Shown piece after piece: positions 8,001 through 15,756 of a stretch of DNA of 64,000 nucleotides. The DNA is taken from NCBI GenBank assembly GCA_032153715.1, contig JALDYR010000004.1:94429-158428 (forward strand). The letters run 5' to 3'. Below the pieces are notes generated by a model, which saw only the letters and a program-made list of their open reading frames with translations, was not told where the DNA came from and searched no databases. The translations under genes and the position numbers were made by a program. How positions within the stretch are numbered: the first letter of the stretch is position 1; every line of letters starts with the position of its first letter. This DNA comes from SEAL01 sp032153715 (lineage in GTDB: Bacteria; Patescibacteriota; Saccharimonadia; Saccharimonadales; Saccharimonadaceae).

Positions 8001-9014
8001 ATGAAAACAACAGCACTCACAAGCCCGGTAACAAAGACGGATATTCAACTTTTTAAAAGTGTTACGCTGCCAAAAGATCGTCGGTTTCGTGTGCAGATTT
8101 TCCTCGATAAGTACGGGCAAGTGTGCGTCGTAGGGTTGGTGATGCTACTGTGGGGTGGATTTGCCGCGGTACAGGTCGAGGCGCTCGGGACGCTAATGGT
8201 CACACTAACTATAGGTACATTAATTATTTTTATTGCGGCGTTCATAGATTCATTTAAAAAAGAACAAAACAGGTTAGTCGAAGCTGTTCGTCTGCAGATG
8301 TTCGCTAAAGAGAATGGCTGGACATACGAATATAGTCCAATCATGGCAGCCGAGCAAGGAACGCTATTCACGGTTGGCGACAATTATCGACAGCTGGGAC
8401 GGCTGCGCACTCAGTCGTACGAAGTGGGTGATGTTGAATATGAAACCGGTTCAGGCAGAAGCCGTCGAACTCAGAAGTTCAGTTACATTTCTATTCCACT
8501 TGAGCGTGCGGTGCCGCATATGTTGCTCGACGCAAAGCTCAACAATATGTCACTCTTCGGGGTGTCGATTAGCAACCTTCCAGTTTCGTTTCGCAAAGAT
8601 CAGATTGTCTCGCTTGAGGGTGATTTTGACAGGCATTTTACATTGTATGCGCCCGAAGAATATCAGGCTGATGCTCGGTATGTCTTCACGCCAGATCTTA
8701 TGCAGCTACTAATCGACAAGGGTAATGCGTACGACGCCGAGATTATTGATAGAACGCTCTATATTTATATTGGAAGCATGCGGTGGTCGGATGCTGATTT
8801 TTGGCAGCGTATTGAAAAGATTGCCAACACGATTGGCCGGAAGATGCAGGATAGGACAGATCGATATGTTGACGAGCGAGTGTTGGCGACTAGTGACGGT
8901 GATGTCGTCGCTCCGCAGGGACGTCGACTCAAGACTGGCGTGCGATGGGCTGTGTTGATCTTCATGGTCTTCTACATGGTGTTTTATTTACTGGTGCATT
9001 TGCGGAATCAATAA
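8001..9014 (+). CDS. Membrane protein of unknown function
   Basis: 337 residues. Two adjacent membrane segments near the N-terminus (VVGLVMLLWGGFAAV and LMVTLTIGTLIIFIAAFI, residues ~42-82), a ~220-residue soluble domain (FAKENGWTYEYSP... with SYISIPLERAVPHMLLDAK) and a C-terminal membrane segment (VLIFMVFYMVFYLLVHL). The opening of the soluble part, a helix followed by 'FAKENGW.Y', resembles DUF3137-like domains, but I cannot assign it. It lies 15 nt after the helicase and may be cotranscribed with it; it is convergent with the LssY-type gene, with 3 nt between the stops. Confidence 0.7.
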   Translation: MKTTALTSPVTKTDIQLFKSVTLPKDRRFRVQIFLDKYGQVCVVGLVMLLWGGFAAVQVEALGTLMVTLTIGTLIIFIAAFIDSFKKEQNRLVEAVRLQMFAKENGWTYEYSPIMAAEQGTLFTVGDNYRQLGRLRTQSYEVGDVEYETGSGRSRRTQKFSYISIPLERAVPHMLLDAKLNNMSLFGVSISNLPVSFRKDQIVSLEGDFDRHFTLYAPEEYQADARYVFTPDLMQLLIDKGNAYDAEIIDRTLYIYIGSMRWSDADFWQRIEKIANTIGRKMQDRTDRYVDERVLATSDGDVVAPQGRRLKTGVRWAVLIFMVFYMVFYLLVHLRNQ

Positions 9015-9017
9015 ATA

Positions 9018-9872
9018 TTATTTTAAGCGCACAATCTTGATGCTGCTATCGCTGACGTAGAATGTGCGGAATTGCTGACCGCGGAAGCGGATAGAGTCGC
9101 CAGGGGTGCTTGTATGGACCCTTTGGACGCTCTTGGTGGTTTTTAGGCTGTCGATAATAAAGTCACGTTCACGGTCGGAATCGTGACTACCTCCATGGGT
9201 TAGTTGGCCGGTGTGCCACTGGATATCAACAGGATGAGTTTCTTCGGTCGCGGCGCCCATCCACAGTTCACGCTCGGCATGAAAGAGGTGGCGTAGCTTT
9301 TGTGCCCAAAACGTGTAGTGGGTAATATTTTTATCGCCTTCAAGCGGTTCTTCTAGTCGCCAAAAGCGAACGTGATGACGAGTGCGGGCGCTGCCAGCGT
9401 CATTGGTTGGAATTTCAAAACCGATGTCATGGGGGCGGTTGAACAGAAAGAGGTTACTTAGTGGGGCGGCCGGGTAGGAGGTATTGAAGACAATTGAAAT
9501 AAATTCACGGAAGCCGTTTTTAAAAGTAAGTGGGTCGGCTGTAATCCAGCCAGCTCGTTCCATCGTTTCGCGCAGGTGTCGTCGATCACGAGCAATGACG
9601 GCGATATTAACCGGGTCGGATGGCCAACCGTCGCGTGTCGTCACGTAAATCGGAATGTGGTTTGGTTTAATAAAAACTCGCAGCAGACGGAAGAGCGCTG
9701 GAATAAACAGGTAGGCGAACAAGCAGTAGATAAGGAGTAATACGACAAAAATTGGCAAGCGGGCATCGACATACGGAAAGACCTCGACTGTCAGAAGGAT
9801 GAGTCCAACGCCAATTGCCAAGATCACGAATCGCCATAGCGAACGGAGTAAGAACCCAAGTAGTCCAATCAT
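9018..9872 (-). CDS. LssY-C domain membrane protein
   Basis: A membrane protein with two N-terminal hydrophobic segments (FVILAIGVGLILLTVEVFP and FVVLLLIYCLFAYLFIPALF) and a soluble LssY-C-type domain: DPVNIAVIARDRRHLRETMERAGW, ADPLT, RTRHHVRFWRLEEP, then AERELWMGAATEE and DRERDFIIDSL. LssY-C domains occur alone or fused to PAP2 phosphatases and their function is unresolved. Start: longer ATGs exist at 9882-9884 and 9918-9920, but a minus-strand TATAAT occupies 9888-9883 and would place transcription start just before the ATG at 9872, so I prefer that one. It is divergent from the GH1 gene and shares its promoter region. Confidence 0.78.
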   Translation of the reverse strand: MIGLLGFLLRSLWRFVILAIGVGLILLTVEVFPYVDARLPIFVVLLLIYCLFAYLFIPALFRLLRVFIKPNHIPIYVTTRDGWPSDPVNIAVIARDRRHLRETMERAGWITADPLTFKNGFREFISIVFNTSYPAAPLSNLFLFNRPHDIGFEIPTNDAGSARTRHHVRFWRLEEPLEGDKNITHYTFWAQKLRHLFHAERELWMGAATEETHPVDIQWHTGQLTHGGSHDSDRERDFIIDSLKTTKSVQRVHTSTPGDSIRFRGQQFRTFYVSDSSIKIVRLK

Positions 9873-9904
9873 TATTCGCTTCATTATACCTGAATCTCGG
9901 ATGC

Positions 9905-9910
9905 TATAAT
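9905..9910 (+). promoter_or_regulatory. -10 box TATAAT for GH1 gene
   Basis: TATAAT ends 8 nt before the GH1 ATG (9919), another leaderless-type spacing. It lies in the ~45-nt divergent spacer opposite the TATAAT of the LssY-C gene. Confidence 0.6.
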
Positions 9911-9918
9911 AGAGAGAC

Positions 9919-11187
9919 ATGACAGATAAAAAACCAACACTTTCTTTCCCTAAAAACTTTCTATGGGGAGCCTCGGTTGCAGCACATCAAGTCGAAGGCG
10001 GCAACCACAATCAATGGTCGGTCTGGGAGCTTGAAAATGCCAAATCACTCGCCGCGCAGGCAGAATATCACTATAAAGACTTAGATAGCTGGTCGTTTTC
10101 AAAAGCGCAAGCGTTGAATCCTGACAATTACATTTCCGGCAGTGCTAGCGATCACTATCATCTTTACGAAAAAGACTTCGAAATCCTCAAGCATTTGAAT
10201 ATGAACGCGTTTCGTTTCAGTGTTGAGTGGTCGCGTGTCGAGCCCGAGGAAGGCGCGTGGAACGCCGAAGCAATTGAGTTTTATAAAAAGTATGTCTTGG
10301 CGCTGAAAAAACAGAATATCGAGCCAGTCGTGACACTATTTCATTTCACATTACCAGTTTGGTTCGCCGAAAAGGGTGGATTCGAAAAGCGCGCCAACGT
10401 ACAGTACTTCACGCGGTTTGCCGAAAAGATTGTTAGCGAACTAGGGGTAAATATTCGGACGATTATTACGATCAACGAGCCGGAAGTGTATGCGGCAGAA
10501 AGTTACTATGCAGGTCATTGGCCGCCAAATATTTCAAGCAAGCGCGCAATGTACAAGGTGCTCAATAATTTAGCCTATGCTCATAATCAGGCGGCAGAGG
10601 TCATTCATGGACTTAACCGTCGCTACAAGGTGTCAATTGCCAAGAATTCAATCTATATTTACGCTGGTGACGACGCGCTCCTTAGCCGCAAGACGGCAGA
10701 TATTATGCAGCATTTCCAAGACGACTATTTTATTAAAAAGGTAGTGAAAAACTGTGATTTCCTTGGGGTGAACTATTATTTTAGCGATCGAGTCTATGGC
10801 TACCGGATTCACAATCCCGATCAACACCTCAGCGATCTTGGTTGGGATTTGGCGCCGGCTACGATTCAGCAGGTTCTGGAGCGTTTGCATGATAAATATA
10901 ATCTTCCGATCCTGATTACCGAAAACGGGCTTGCTGATGCGCGCGACGAGCAGCGCCAGTGGTGGATTACGCAAACTATCCTCGGTATGCAAAAAGCCAT
11001 GGAGCACGGCGTGCAGCTGCAAGGCTATTTACACTGGAGCTTGCTTGATAATTTTGAATGGGACAAGGGAAAATGGCCAAGGTTTGGACTAATTGAAATT
11101 GATTATGCTACCATGAAACGGACGCCACGGCCAAGTGCCATCTGGTTTTCAAAAATTATTAAGAAACTACGGAGCGACACGAAATGA
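9919..11187 (+). CDS. Glycoside hydrolase family 1 (beta-glucosidase-like)
   Basis: A 422-residue GH1 enzyme with retaining mechanism. Visible: FPKNFLWGASVAAHQVEGG at the N-terminus, FRFSVEWSRVEPEEG, acid/base glutamate in ITINEPEVYA (~182-191), catalytic nucleophile in ILITENGLAD (~330-339) and LHWSLLDNFEWDKG with the aglycone-site residues. Length and motif order match bacterial beta-glucosidases/6-phospho-beta-glucosidases; substrate cannot be told from the sequence. No secretion signal is seen, so it acts inside the cell, presumably on imported or recycled beta-glycosides. The stop overlaps the yvcK start (ATGA), so the two are translationally coupled. No sugar transporter is present nearby. 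Confidence 0.92.
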   Translation: MTDKKPTLSFPKNFLWGASVAAHQVEGGNHNQWSVWELENAKSLAAQAEYHYKDLDSWSFSKAQALNPDNYISGSASDHYHLYEKDFEILKHLNMNAFRFSVEWSRVEPEEGAWNAEAIEFYKKYVLALKKQNIEPVVTLFHFTLPVWFAEKGGFEKRANVQYFTRFAEKIVSELGVNIRTIITINEPEVYAAESYYAGHWPPNISSKRAMYKVLNNLAYAHNQAAEVIHGLNRRYKVSIAKNSIYIYAGDDALLSRKTADIMQHFQDDYFIKKVVKNCDFLGVNYYFSDRVYGYRIHNPDQHLSDLGWDLAPATIQQVLERLHDKYNLPILITENGLADARDEQRQWWITQTILGMQKAMEHGVQLQGYLHWSLLDNFEWDKGKWPRFGLIEIDYATMKRTPRPSAIWFSKIIKKLRSDTK

Positions 11188-12209
11188 ATGAGCCGTTTGC
11201 ACGAACCGAAGTAAAGATCGCTGTCATTGGCGGTGGAACGGGAAGTTTCACGCTGCTATCTGCGATGAAAGATTACACGAGTCAGATCGCCGCACTGGTG
11301 AATATGGCTGATGATGGCGGTAGTACTGGTGTACTTCGTGACGAGCTTGGTGCGTTGCCTCCTGGAGATGTTCGTCAGTGTTTAGTCGCGCTTAGTCGGA
11401 CGCCGGAGATTCGTGACCTCTTTAATTATCGATTCGAAGAAGGAAGTCTGAAGGGACACGCCTTTGGCAACTTGTTTTTAAGTGCCCTTGAAAAAATGAC
11501 CGGAGACTTCGGTAAGGGTGTTGAGCTTGCCAGTGAAGTTCTTAATATCACCGGCGTGGTCGAGCCAATTACGCTGACCAATGTCACGCTTGCAATGCGC
11601 GACAAGAATGGCGCAGAAACGCACGGCGAGTACGCGATTGCTGAAATGAGCTTTGGTGAAGAAAAGCCAGAGTTTTGGCTTGAGCCTGACGCGACACCAA
11701 ATCCGCAGGCAATTCGCGCCATCGAATCAGCGGACATTGTTGTGATCGCCCCCGGTAACTTGTATGGCAGTCTGGCGCCGGCATTGATTGTTCCGGGAAT
11801 TGGCGAAGCGCTTGCTCGTACCAAGGCGTTCACGGTGTATGTCTGTAACCTTGTAACAAAACCAGGGCAGACCGACGACTATACGGTTAGCGACTTTGCC
11901 GCAGAGATCGAACGACTGGCAGGACGAAAGTTTCTCGACGCGGTCCTGTATAATACCGAAACGCCAAGCGACGATTTGATTGAAAAGTATGCGCGTGATG
12001 GCGAGAAGAGTGTGAAATGCGACGAAGACGTGCTAAACAAGGCGTCGTATATCGCAGCCGGTGCAAATCTACTTTCGGGCTCTATTTGGCAAAATACCAA
12101 TGCGTCAGATCCAATCGCTGCGTCGCGCACCTTGATCCGTCACGATTCAGATGCCGTCGCCAAGGCAATTATCGAGCTCTATGAACATGCAAACGAAGCC
12201 CGAAAATAA
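11184..12209 (+). CDS. yvcK: Gluconeogenesis factor YvcK / CofD-like protein
   Basis: A 341-residue member of the CofD/YvcK family. Hallmarks: IAVIGGGTGSFTLLSAMKDY (nucleotide-binding Gly loop), NMADDGGSTGVLRDELGALPPGDVRQCLVALS (~40-72), GNLFLSALEKMTGDF and APGNLYGSLAPALIVPGI (~190-210). YvcK binds UDP-sugars and in Gram-positives links carbon metabolism to wall synthesis and PBP1 placement; that is family knowledge. Coupled by an ATGA overlap to the upstream GH1 gene and overlapping the downstream HAD gene by 29 nt, so the three form a tight operon from the promoter at 9905. Confidence 0.93.
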   Translation: MNEPFARTEVKIAVIGGGTGSFTLLSAMKDYTSQIAALVNMADDGGSTGVLRDELGALPPGDVRQCLVALSRTPEIRDLFNYRFEEGSLKGHAFGNLFLSALEKMTGDFGKGVELASEVLNITGVVEPITLTNVTLAMRDKNGAETHGEYAIAEMSFGEEKPEFWLEPDATPNPQAIRAIESADIVVIAPGNLYGSLAPALIVPGIGEALARTKAFTVYVCNLVTKPGQTDDYTVSDFAAEIERLAGRKFLDAVLYNTETPSDDLIEKYARDGEKSVKCDEDVLNKASYIAAGANLLSGSIWQNTNASDPIAASRTLIRHDSDAVAKAIIELYEHANEARK

Positions 12210-12867
12210 GTTTTACATCCTCGATTTTGATCGGACGCTTGCCGATATAGACAAGTTGCTCGAAGTATTTATGCAAATTGCCGATCAGCACGCGGCAATC
12301 TCTCGTGCGCAGATCGAAGCTGTGGACGCCGACATGAAGCGCCGCGGCGACTCGTTTGATACAGCCGGCTATGTGCGTGACTATTTGATGGCGCAGGATC
12401 GGCTAGGGGAATGGGATCAGCTAGTCAAACAGTACATTCACGAATCGCACTCGCTTGATATGTTGATGCCTGGCGCATCGGAGCTGATTGCGTATCTTGA
12501 GCGTACCGAGGCTCGGTACGGCATTTTAACGTATGGTAATCCTTTATGGCAGCGCCTCAAGCTGTCGGCAGCGGGGTTTAATCACGTACCGCACATTATC
12601 ACGACGACAAAAGAGAAGGGAATACTTATTCGTAGCTGGCAAGATGATGATGGGCTTTTCCATTTGCCGCTCGAGTTCAACGGCGGCACGGCGGATGCGG
12701 TCGTATTGATTGACGATAAGGCAGTGAGCTTTGACGGTTTTCCTGATCTGCCATCACGCGGTTTTCATGTTTTTGACCCAGCTAATTATTTGCCTGCGCA
12801 GCAGGGGAGTGTGCCAGCGAATGTGGCGTCAATCAAGTCGCTTCACGACGTCTCGCAGTTACTGTAG
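12181..12867 (+). CDS. HAD-superfamily hydrolase-like protein
   Basis: About 228 residues. The N-terminal YILDFDRTLADIDKLLEVF is the HAD motif I (DxD as DFD with R/T following), ILTYGNP is motif II-like, and VVLIDDKAVSFDGFPDL carries the acidic motif IV; the expected motif III lysine may be in TTKEKG. A helical cap lies in residues ~20-90. Substrate is unknown. The start is within the 3' end of yvcK (ATG 12181 or 12187; an in-frame ATG also exists at 12151). Last gene of the GH1-yvcK operon. Confidence 0.75.
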   Translation: MNMQTKPENKFYILDFDRTLADIDKLLEVFMQIADQHAAISRAQIEAVDADMKRRGDSFDTAGYVRDYLMAQDRLGEWDQLVKQYIHESHSLDMLMPGASELIAYLERTEARYGILTYGNPLWQRLKLSAAGFNHVPHIITTTKEKGILIRSWQDDDGLFHLPLEFNGGTADAVVLIDDKAVSFDGFPDLPSRGFHVFDPANYLPAQQGSVPANVASIKSLHDVSQLL

Positions 12868-12875
12868 GCGCGTAT

Positions 12876-12904
12876 TTGTACAAAGACATATAAAGTGGTA
12901 TAGT
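12876..12904 (+). promoter_or_regulatory. Promoter of small membrane gene 12940
   Basis: TTGTAC (12876-12881), 17 nt, TATAGT (12899-12904). The leader contains a short inverted repeat (AGTAG / CTACT) before the SD. Confidence 0.65.
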
Positions 12905-12939
12905 AGCAGCACGTTTCTACTGCGGTGAGAGGAAAAATC

Positions 12940-13602
12940 GTGTTCATTGATAGCGCTATGTTCTTTTACGTCCCGACAAAGTCACACGACGAGCGGCTAT
13001 TATTGCGGCTTGCGCGTGTGAGGGTGATAGAGCGTCTGGAAGATGGAATCGAGCTTCATATGCTCGTAGCATGTGCTCTGACGGTCATGTCGATTATCGT
13101 ACTGGCTCCCATAGCGCCGTTGCTGATGGTGGTGACGTGGGTATTGATCTGGACGACTGTCTGCGTCGCACCACTAGCGATTGGCTTTGCCGCCCAGTCT
13201 CTCAGGGAGAACGAGATCGATGTACGAGGTGTTTTCGGTGTGGACCTTATTCGCCAGGAGGGGTTTGCTCAGTATTTACAGGTGGCCGACGACAGCTTTG
13301 TCACAAAGGTCAATGCATTCGTTCGTCGCAATGTCGAAATGAGAGAGTCAAATCCGTTCGCAAATGATGGCAGCGACGAGGACATTGCTCGCAAGAACAC
13401 ACTGAGGCTAGAAGCGATCGTGTTGTTCTTGTTAGCCGGACTCGATCCCGCACGTGTTGATGATCTTGTCGATAGGGCAATCGAGTCTGATGTTCGCACG
13501 AAGCATGCCCGGGTTGGTGCGTTTTCGGCTGCGTATGGAGACGCTTTGCGTCGCTGCGCGCCCGCTAAGCGACACAGTGGGTACTATCACTGGCAATGGT
13601 GA
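12940..13602 (+). CDS. Small two-TM membrane protein, unknown
   Basis: A ~220-residue protein. After ~40 residues come two closely spaced membrane segments (MLVACALTVMSIIVLAPIA and LLMVVTWVLIWTTVCVAPLAIGFA, residues ~45-90), then a ~130-residue helical cytoplasmic domain. The start is the GTG at 12940, 6 nt after a strong SD (GAGAGGA, 12927-12933); an upstream in-frame GTG at 12925 overlaps the SD. The next gene (13738) has the same plan and a similar start context. A single-gene unit with its own promoter and a strong terminator. No family recognised. Confidence 0.7.
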   Translation: MFIDSAMFFYVPTKSHDERLLLRLARVRVIERLEDGIELHMLVACALTVMSIIVLAPIAPLLMVVTWVLIWTTVCVAPLAIGFAAQSLRENEIDVRGVFGVDLIRQEGFAQYLQVADDSFVTKVNAFVRRNVEMRESNPFANDGSDEDIARKNTLRLEAIVLFLLAGLDPARVDDLVDRAIESDVRTKHARVGAFSAAYGDALRRCAPAKRHSGYYHWQW

Positions 13603-13627
13603 CACGGGTATAAGTAGATCGTATCGA

Positions 13628-13676
13628 AACGCCCATGTGAAGGCTTCTAGCCTTCGCATGGGCGTTGTTTTATTTT
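13628..13676 (+). terminator. Intrinsic terminator after 13602
   Basis: Long hairpin: AACGCCCATG pairs with CATGGGCGTT, and AAGGC with GCCTT inside, followed by a T-rich run (GTTTTATTTT). Confidence 0.85.
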
Positions 13677-13737
13677 ACGAACAAGCGATAACATGGTACG
13701 CTATGGCTAGTCTTACTCCTACGTTGAGAGGTGAGAA

Positions 13738-14475
13738 ATGTTCATTAGAGATGACGATGGTAATCGACACTGGTGGCTCGACCATCCTACAGACGAGCAA
13801 TGGAAAGTGCTCAATGCGCGCACTGCGGAGTATCCGCGTTTGGTGCAGTTTGCGGTAGTGGCTGCGTTTCTTGCCTTGTTACTAGTAGCGGTCAGCGTCA
13901 TCGCGGTTGATCTGAGCAGTGTGGCTCGACTCATCGGGGCGATCGTATCGATAATCGTCATATTGTCGCTGCTACAATTTGCTGTTTGGTTATTTGGGCA
14001 ACCAAGGAATAATCGACGGCGAAAAGGGCAAGAGCTTATGGCTAACACTGTCACTCCGAATCGACTGAGTTACCGATTGTTGATGTTTCCTTCTCTGCTA
14101 GCGGAATTGCAGTTGGCAGGATGCGGTGTCGATCGCTATCTCAAGTGTCGCATCGACTGCTACTTTCGGGACGCAGTCGAGGCTGATAGCGAAGATTATT
14201 ACCTCGCAAAAAGCGATGGACAAGCCCGGCTGGTTTACGAAGCTCGCTATGTGGCGGGTATAGCAGAGGGGGTGTCCTACGCGGGGCTGTTGTCGCATTT
14301 TGATCAGCATCTCGGGCGGCTTGTCGAAGCGGATCGTAGCGCTTGTCTTGACGCGCTTGACCATCGAATTGAACGTGCTCAAATAGACACCCATGAGATT
14401 CAGCAAGGATCCGAGAGGAGCGAACTGCTGCGAAATCAATTATTGGGACAGCGGCCGCTGTTTGATCTGGCGTAG
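13738..14475 (+). CDS. Small two-TM membrane protein, unknown
   Basis: 245 residues: a ~35-residue N-terminal part, two membrane segments (LVQFAVVAAFLALLLVAVSVIAV and LIGAIVSIIVILSLLQFAVWLF, ~35-85), then a helical cytoplasmic domain of ~150 residues. Same topology and translation-start context as the preceding gene: SD GAGAGGTGAG closely upstream of the ATG, and both proteins begin MFI. Sequence identity between the soluble domains is not obvious, so relatedness is an inference from architecture. Flanked by terminators on both sides, hence monocistronic. No function can be given. Confidence 0.7.
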   Translation: MFIRDDDGNRHWWLDHPTDEQWKVLNARTAEYPRLVQFAVVAAFLALLLVAVSVIAVDLSSVARLIGAIVSIIVILSLLQFAVWLFGQPRNNRRRKGQELMANTVTPNRLSYRLLMFPSLLAELQLAGCGVDRYLKCRIDCYFRDAVEADSEDYYLAKSDGQARLVYEARYVAGIAEGVSYAGLLSHFDQHLGRLVEADRSACLDALDHRIERAQIDTHEIQQGSERSELLRNQLLGQRPLFDLA

Positions 14476-14495
14476 TAGGGGAATAGGCGACCCGA

Positions 14496-14539
14496 CCCCG
14501 GTTCTGTGTAGAGATAATCTATGCAGGACCGGGGTTTTT
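14496..14539 (+). terminator. Intrinsic terminator after 14475
   Basis: CCCCGGTTCTG (14496-14506) pairs with CAGGACCGGGG (14524-14534, one G-U) and is followed by TTTTT. Confidence 0.85.
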
Positions 14540-14557
14540 CATATCCAGTTACTATTA

Positions 14558-14586
14558 TTGACAAAACATAAACACTATGCTAATAT
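14558..14586 (+). promoter_or_regulatory. Strong promoter of small membrane peptide gene
   Basis: A perfect -35 TTGACA (14558-14563), 17-nt spacer and TAATAT (14581-14586); the ATG follows after 9 nt. Confidence 0.75.
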
Positions 14587-14595
14587 GAATATATC

Positions 14596-14817
14596 ATGAA
14601 AAAGAATACAAAAACTACCATCACCAAAAAACTCGCCAGCATCACTGAAGCAATCGCGGTTGCGCCAGTCGAACCAACTCAAGCCGACAAGGATGCAAAG
14701 ACTGCACTTCTTATCGTTTCACTAACTGTAAACGCCTTCATTCTTGTTGGATGGGTGACGTTGCAGGTGACTAATATCTACGACTACCAAGTCGCCGCCT
14801 TCTTGTTTACTCGCTAA
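14596..14817 (+). CDS. 73-residue single-TM protein
   Basis: A Lys/Thr-rich N-terminus (MKKNTKTTITKKLAS) and one membrane segment (ALLIVSLTVNAFILVGWVTL, ~37-56) with a short C-terminus. A near-consensus promoter and a strong terminator enclose it as a single-gene unit, which argues that it is expressed. There is no SD; the -10 box is 9 nt from the ATG. Position just upstream of the dcw cluster is notable but no functional link is shown. Family unknown. Confidence 0.65.
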   Translation: MKKNTKTTITKKLASITEAIAVAPVEPTQADKDAKTALLIVSLTVNAFILVGWVTLQVTNIYDYQVAAFLFTR

Positions 14818-14836
14818 ATAGAGAAGTCTATAGCTA

Positions 14837-14873
14837 AAAATACCACGCAGGGTAGTTTGCGTGGTATTTTTAT
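14837..14873 (+). terminator. Intrinsic terminator after 14817
   Basis: AAATACCACGCA pairs with TGCGTGGTATTT, followed by T-rich TTATT. It isolates the dcw promoter from upstream transcription. Confidence 0.88.
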
Positions 14874-14893
14874 TACCCCTGTTAGCGCTAGAG

Positions 14894-14917
14894 GTTATCC
14901 ACAGAAGTGTGGATAAC
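14894..14917 (+). promoter_or_regulatory. Perfect inverted pair of DnaA boxes upstream of mraZ
   Basis: GTTATCCACA (14894-14903) and TGTGGATAAC (14908-14917) form a 10-bp perfect inverted repeat around GAAG. Each arm contains the full consensus DnaA box TTATCCACA. The site is 30-40 nt upstream of the MraZ-type repeats and the mraZ promoter; DnaA control of the division cluster is an inference. Confidence 0.7.
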
Positions 14918-14927
14918 AGAAAAGGTC

Positions 14928-14981
14928 TGGGTAAAAAAGTCAAAATTGGGGGTTGTAGTGGGTAAAAGTGGGTAGTATGAT
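14928..14981 (+). promoter_or_regulatory. mraZ promoter overlapped by TGGG (MraZ-box) repeats
   Basis: TTGTAG (14953-14958), 17 nt, TATGAT (14976-14981) form the promoter. TGGG motifs start at 14928, 14947, 14959 and 14969, two of them in exact 10-bp register inside the promoter spacer. MraZ binds tandem TGGG-containing repeats at its own promoter in E. coli and other bacteria, so autorepression is likely. Confidence 0.65.
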
Positions 14982-15059
14982 AAGTTCAGTGGCAAGCACA
15001 AAAACAAAAACCACTAATTAAAAACCAAACAACCTAACCAAAACCTGTAAGGGGATACG

Positions 15060-15431
15060 GTGGCCAGTATAGATTATTTTGAACGAAAGCTCGATGACAA
15101 GCGTCGCTTGACGATACCGACAGAGCTTCGTAATGAATTTTCCAGTGGCGTCGTACTCACTAGGGGATTTGGCAAGTATCTTCACCTGTACCCACAACTA
15201 ACGTGGGACCAGGAAGTTGAACCAGCTTTGACGGGCAGTATCCTTGATGAAAAGGTAGCTGATCTGAACGTTCGGTTTCGACGAGGCAAGACGGATGCGC
15301 TACTAGACCTTAAACAAGGTCGAGTAACAATCGAGCAGCACCTGCTTGAATATGCCGGCATTGACCGAGATCTTGTAGCAGTTAGGGCAGGCGCCTACTG
15401 GCGTATCATGAGTCCGGACCTAGAAACCTAG
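15060..15431 (+). CDS. mraZ: Transcriptional regulator MraZ
   Basis: A 123-residue MraZ with two AbrB/SpoVT-like halves: FERKLDDKRRLTIPTELR (residues ~6-23) and DLKQGRVTIEQHLLEYAGI (~80-98), the usual [DN]xKxR-hxIPxxhR pattern slightly relaxed in the second copy. MraZ forms multimeric rings, binds TGGG repeats and regulates the dcw operon. The GTG start at 15060 follows an AAGGGGAT SD. The TGGG repeats at 14928-14972 are its probable operator. The gene is separated from rsmH by ~325 nt, unusual for the mraZ-rsmH pair. Confidence 0.9.
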   Translation: MASIDYFERKLDDKRRLTIPTELRNEFSSGVVLTRGFGKYLHLYPQLTWDQEVEPALTGSILDEKVADLNVRFRRGKTDALLDLKQGRVTIEQHLLEYAGIDRDLVAVRAGAYWRIMSPDLET

Positions 15432-15743
15432 GGCAGGATAGATTTGCAGTACATTAACAATTTAGCGAGTCAAAGAAACACTCTCGAGATCAACTATCTG
15501 GTAGTTACGCGTGGAAAAATGTGGAAACCACACTATTTAAAAAAGATCCATTGCACCTTCCTCTAACACACACCTCCCAAAAAACTCCACCTCACAACAC
15601 ATAAGTCTCTCAACCAACTACACATTATGGATTACACAGTAATACAGCTGTAGTTGGACCACTTATATACAAAAACAAACACACTATGCGAAAACAAACA
15701 GCGTAGCTATCAGTTAGGTGATCTCGAACTTCCTTACTAGTGA
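15432..15743 (+). other. mraZ-rsmH spacer with inverted repeats, no gene
   Basis: No convincing reading frame. It contains two stem candidates: AACTA/TAGTT around 15490-15515 and a 9-bp perfect inverted repeat CCAACTACA (15614-15622) / TGTAGTTGG (15649-15657). The right end carries the -10 box of rsmH. A C/A-rich stretch (15555-15605) without G is noticeable. Confidence 0.5.
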
Positions 15744-15749
15744 TATAGT
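15744..15749 (+). promoter_or_regulatory. -10 box TATAGT for rsmH
   Basis: TATAGT ends 7 nt before the rsmH ATG at 15757: leaderless-type spacing, no SD. Confidence 0.5.
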
Positions 15750-15756
15750 AGAGAAG

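Noticed and set aside
9882..9920. Longer starts (9920, 9884) for the LssY-C gene
   Set aside because: They overlap a minus-strand TATAAT that would start transcription just before the ATG at 9872; kept as alternatives only.
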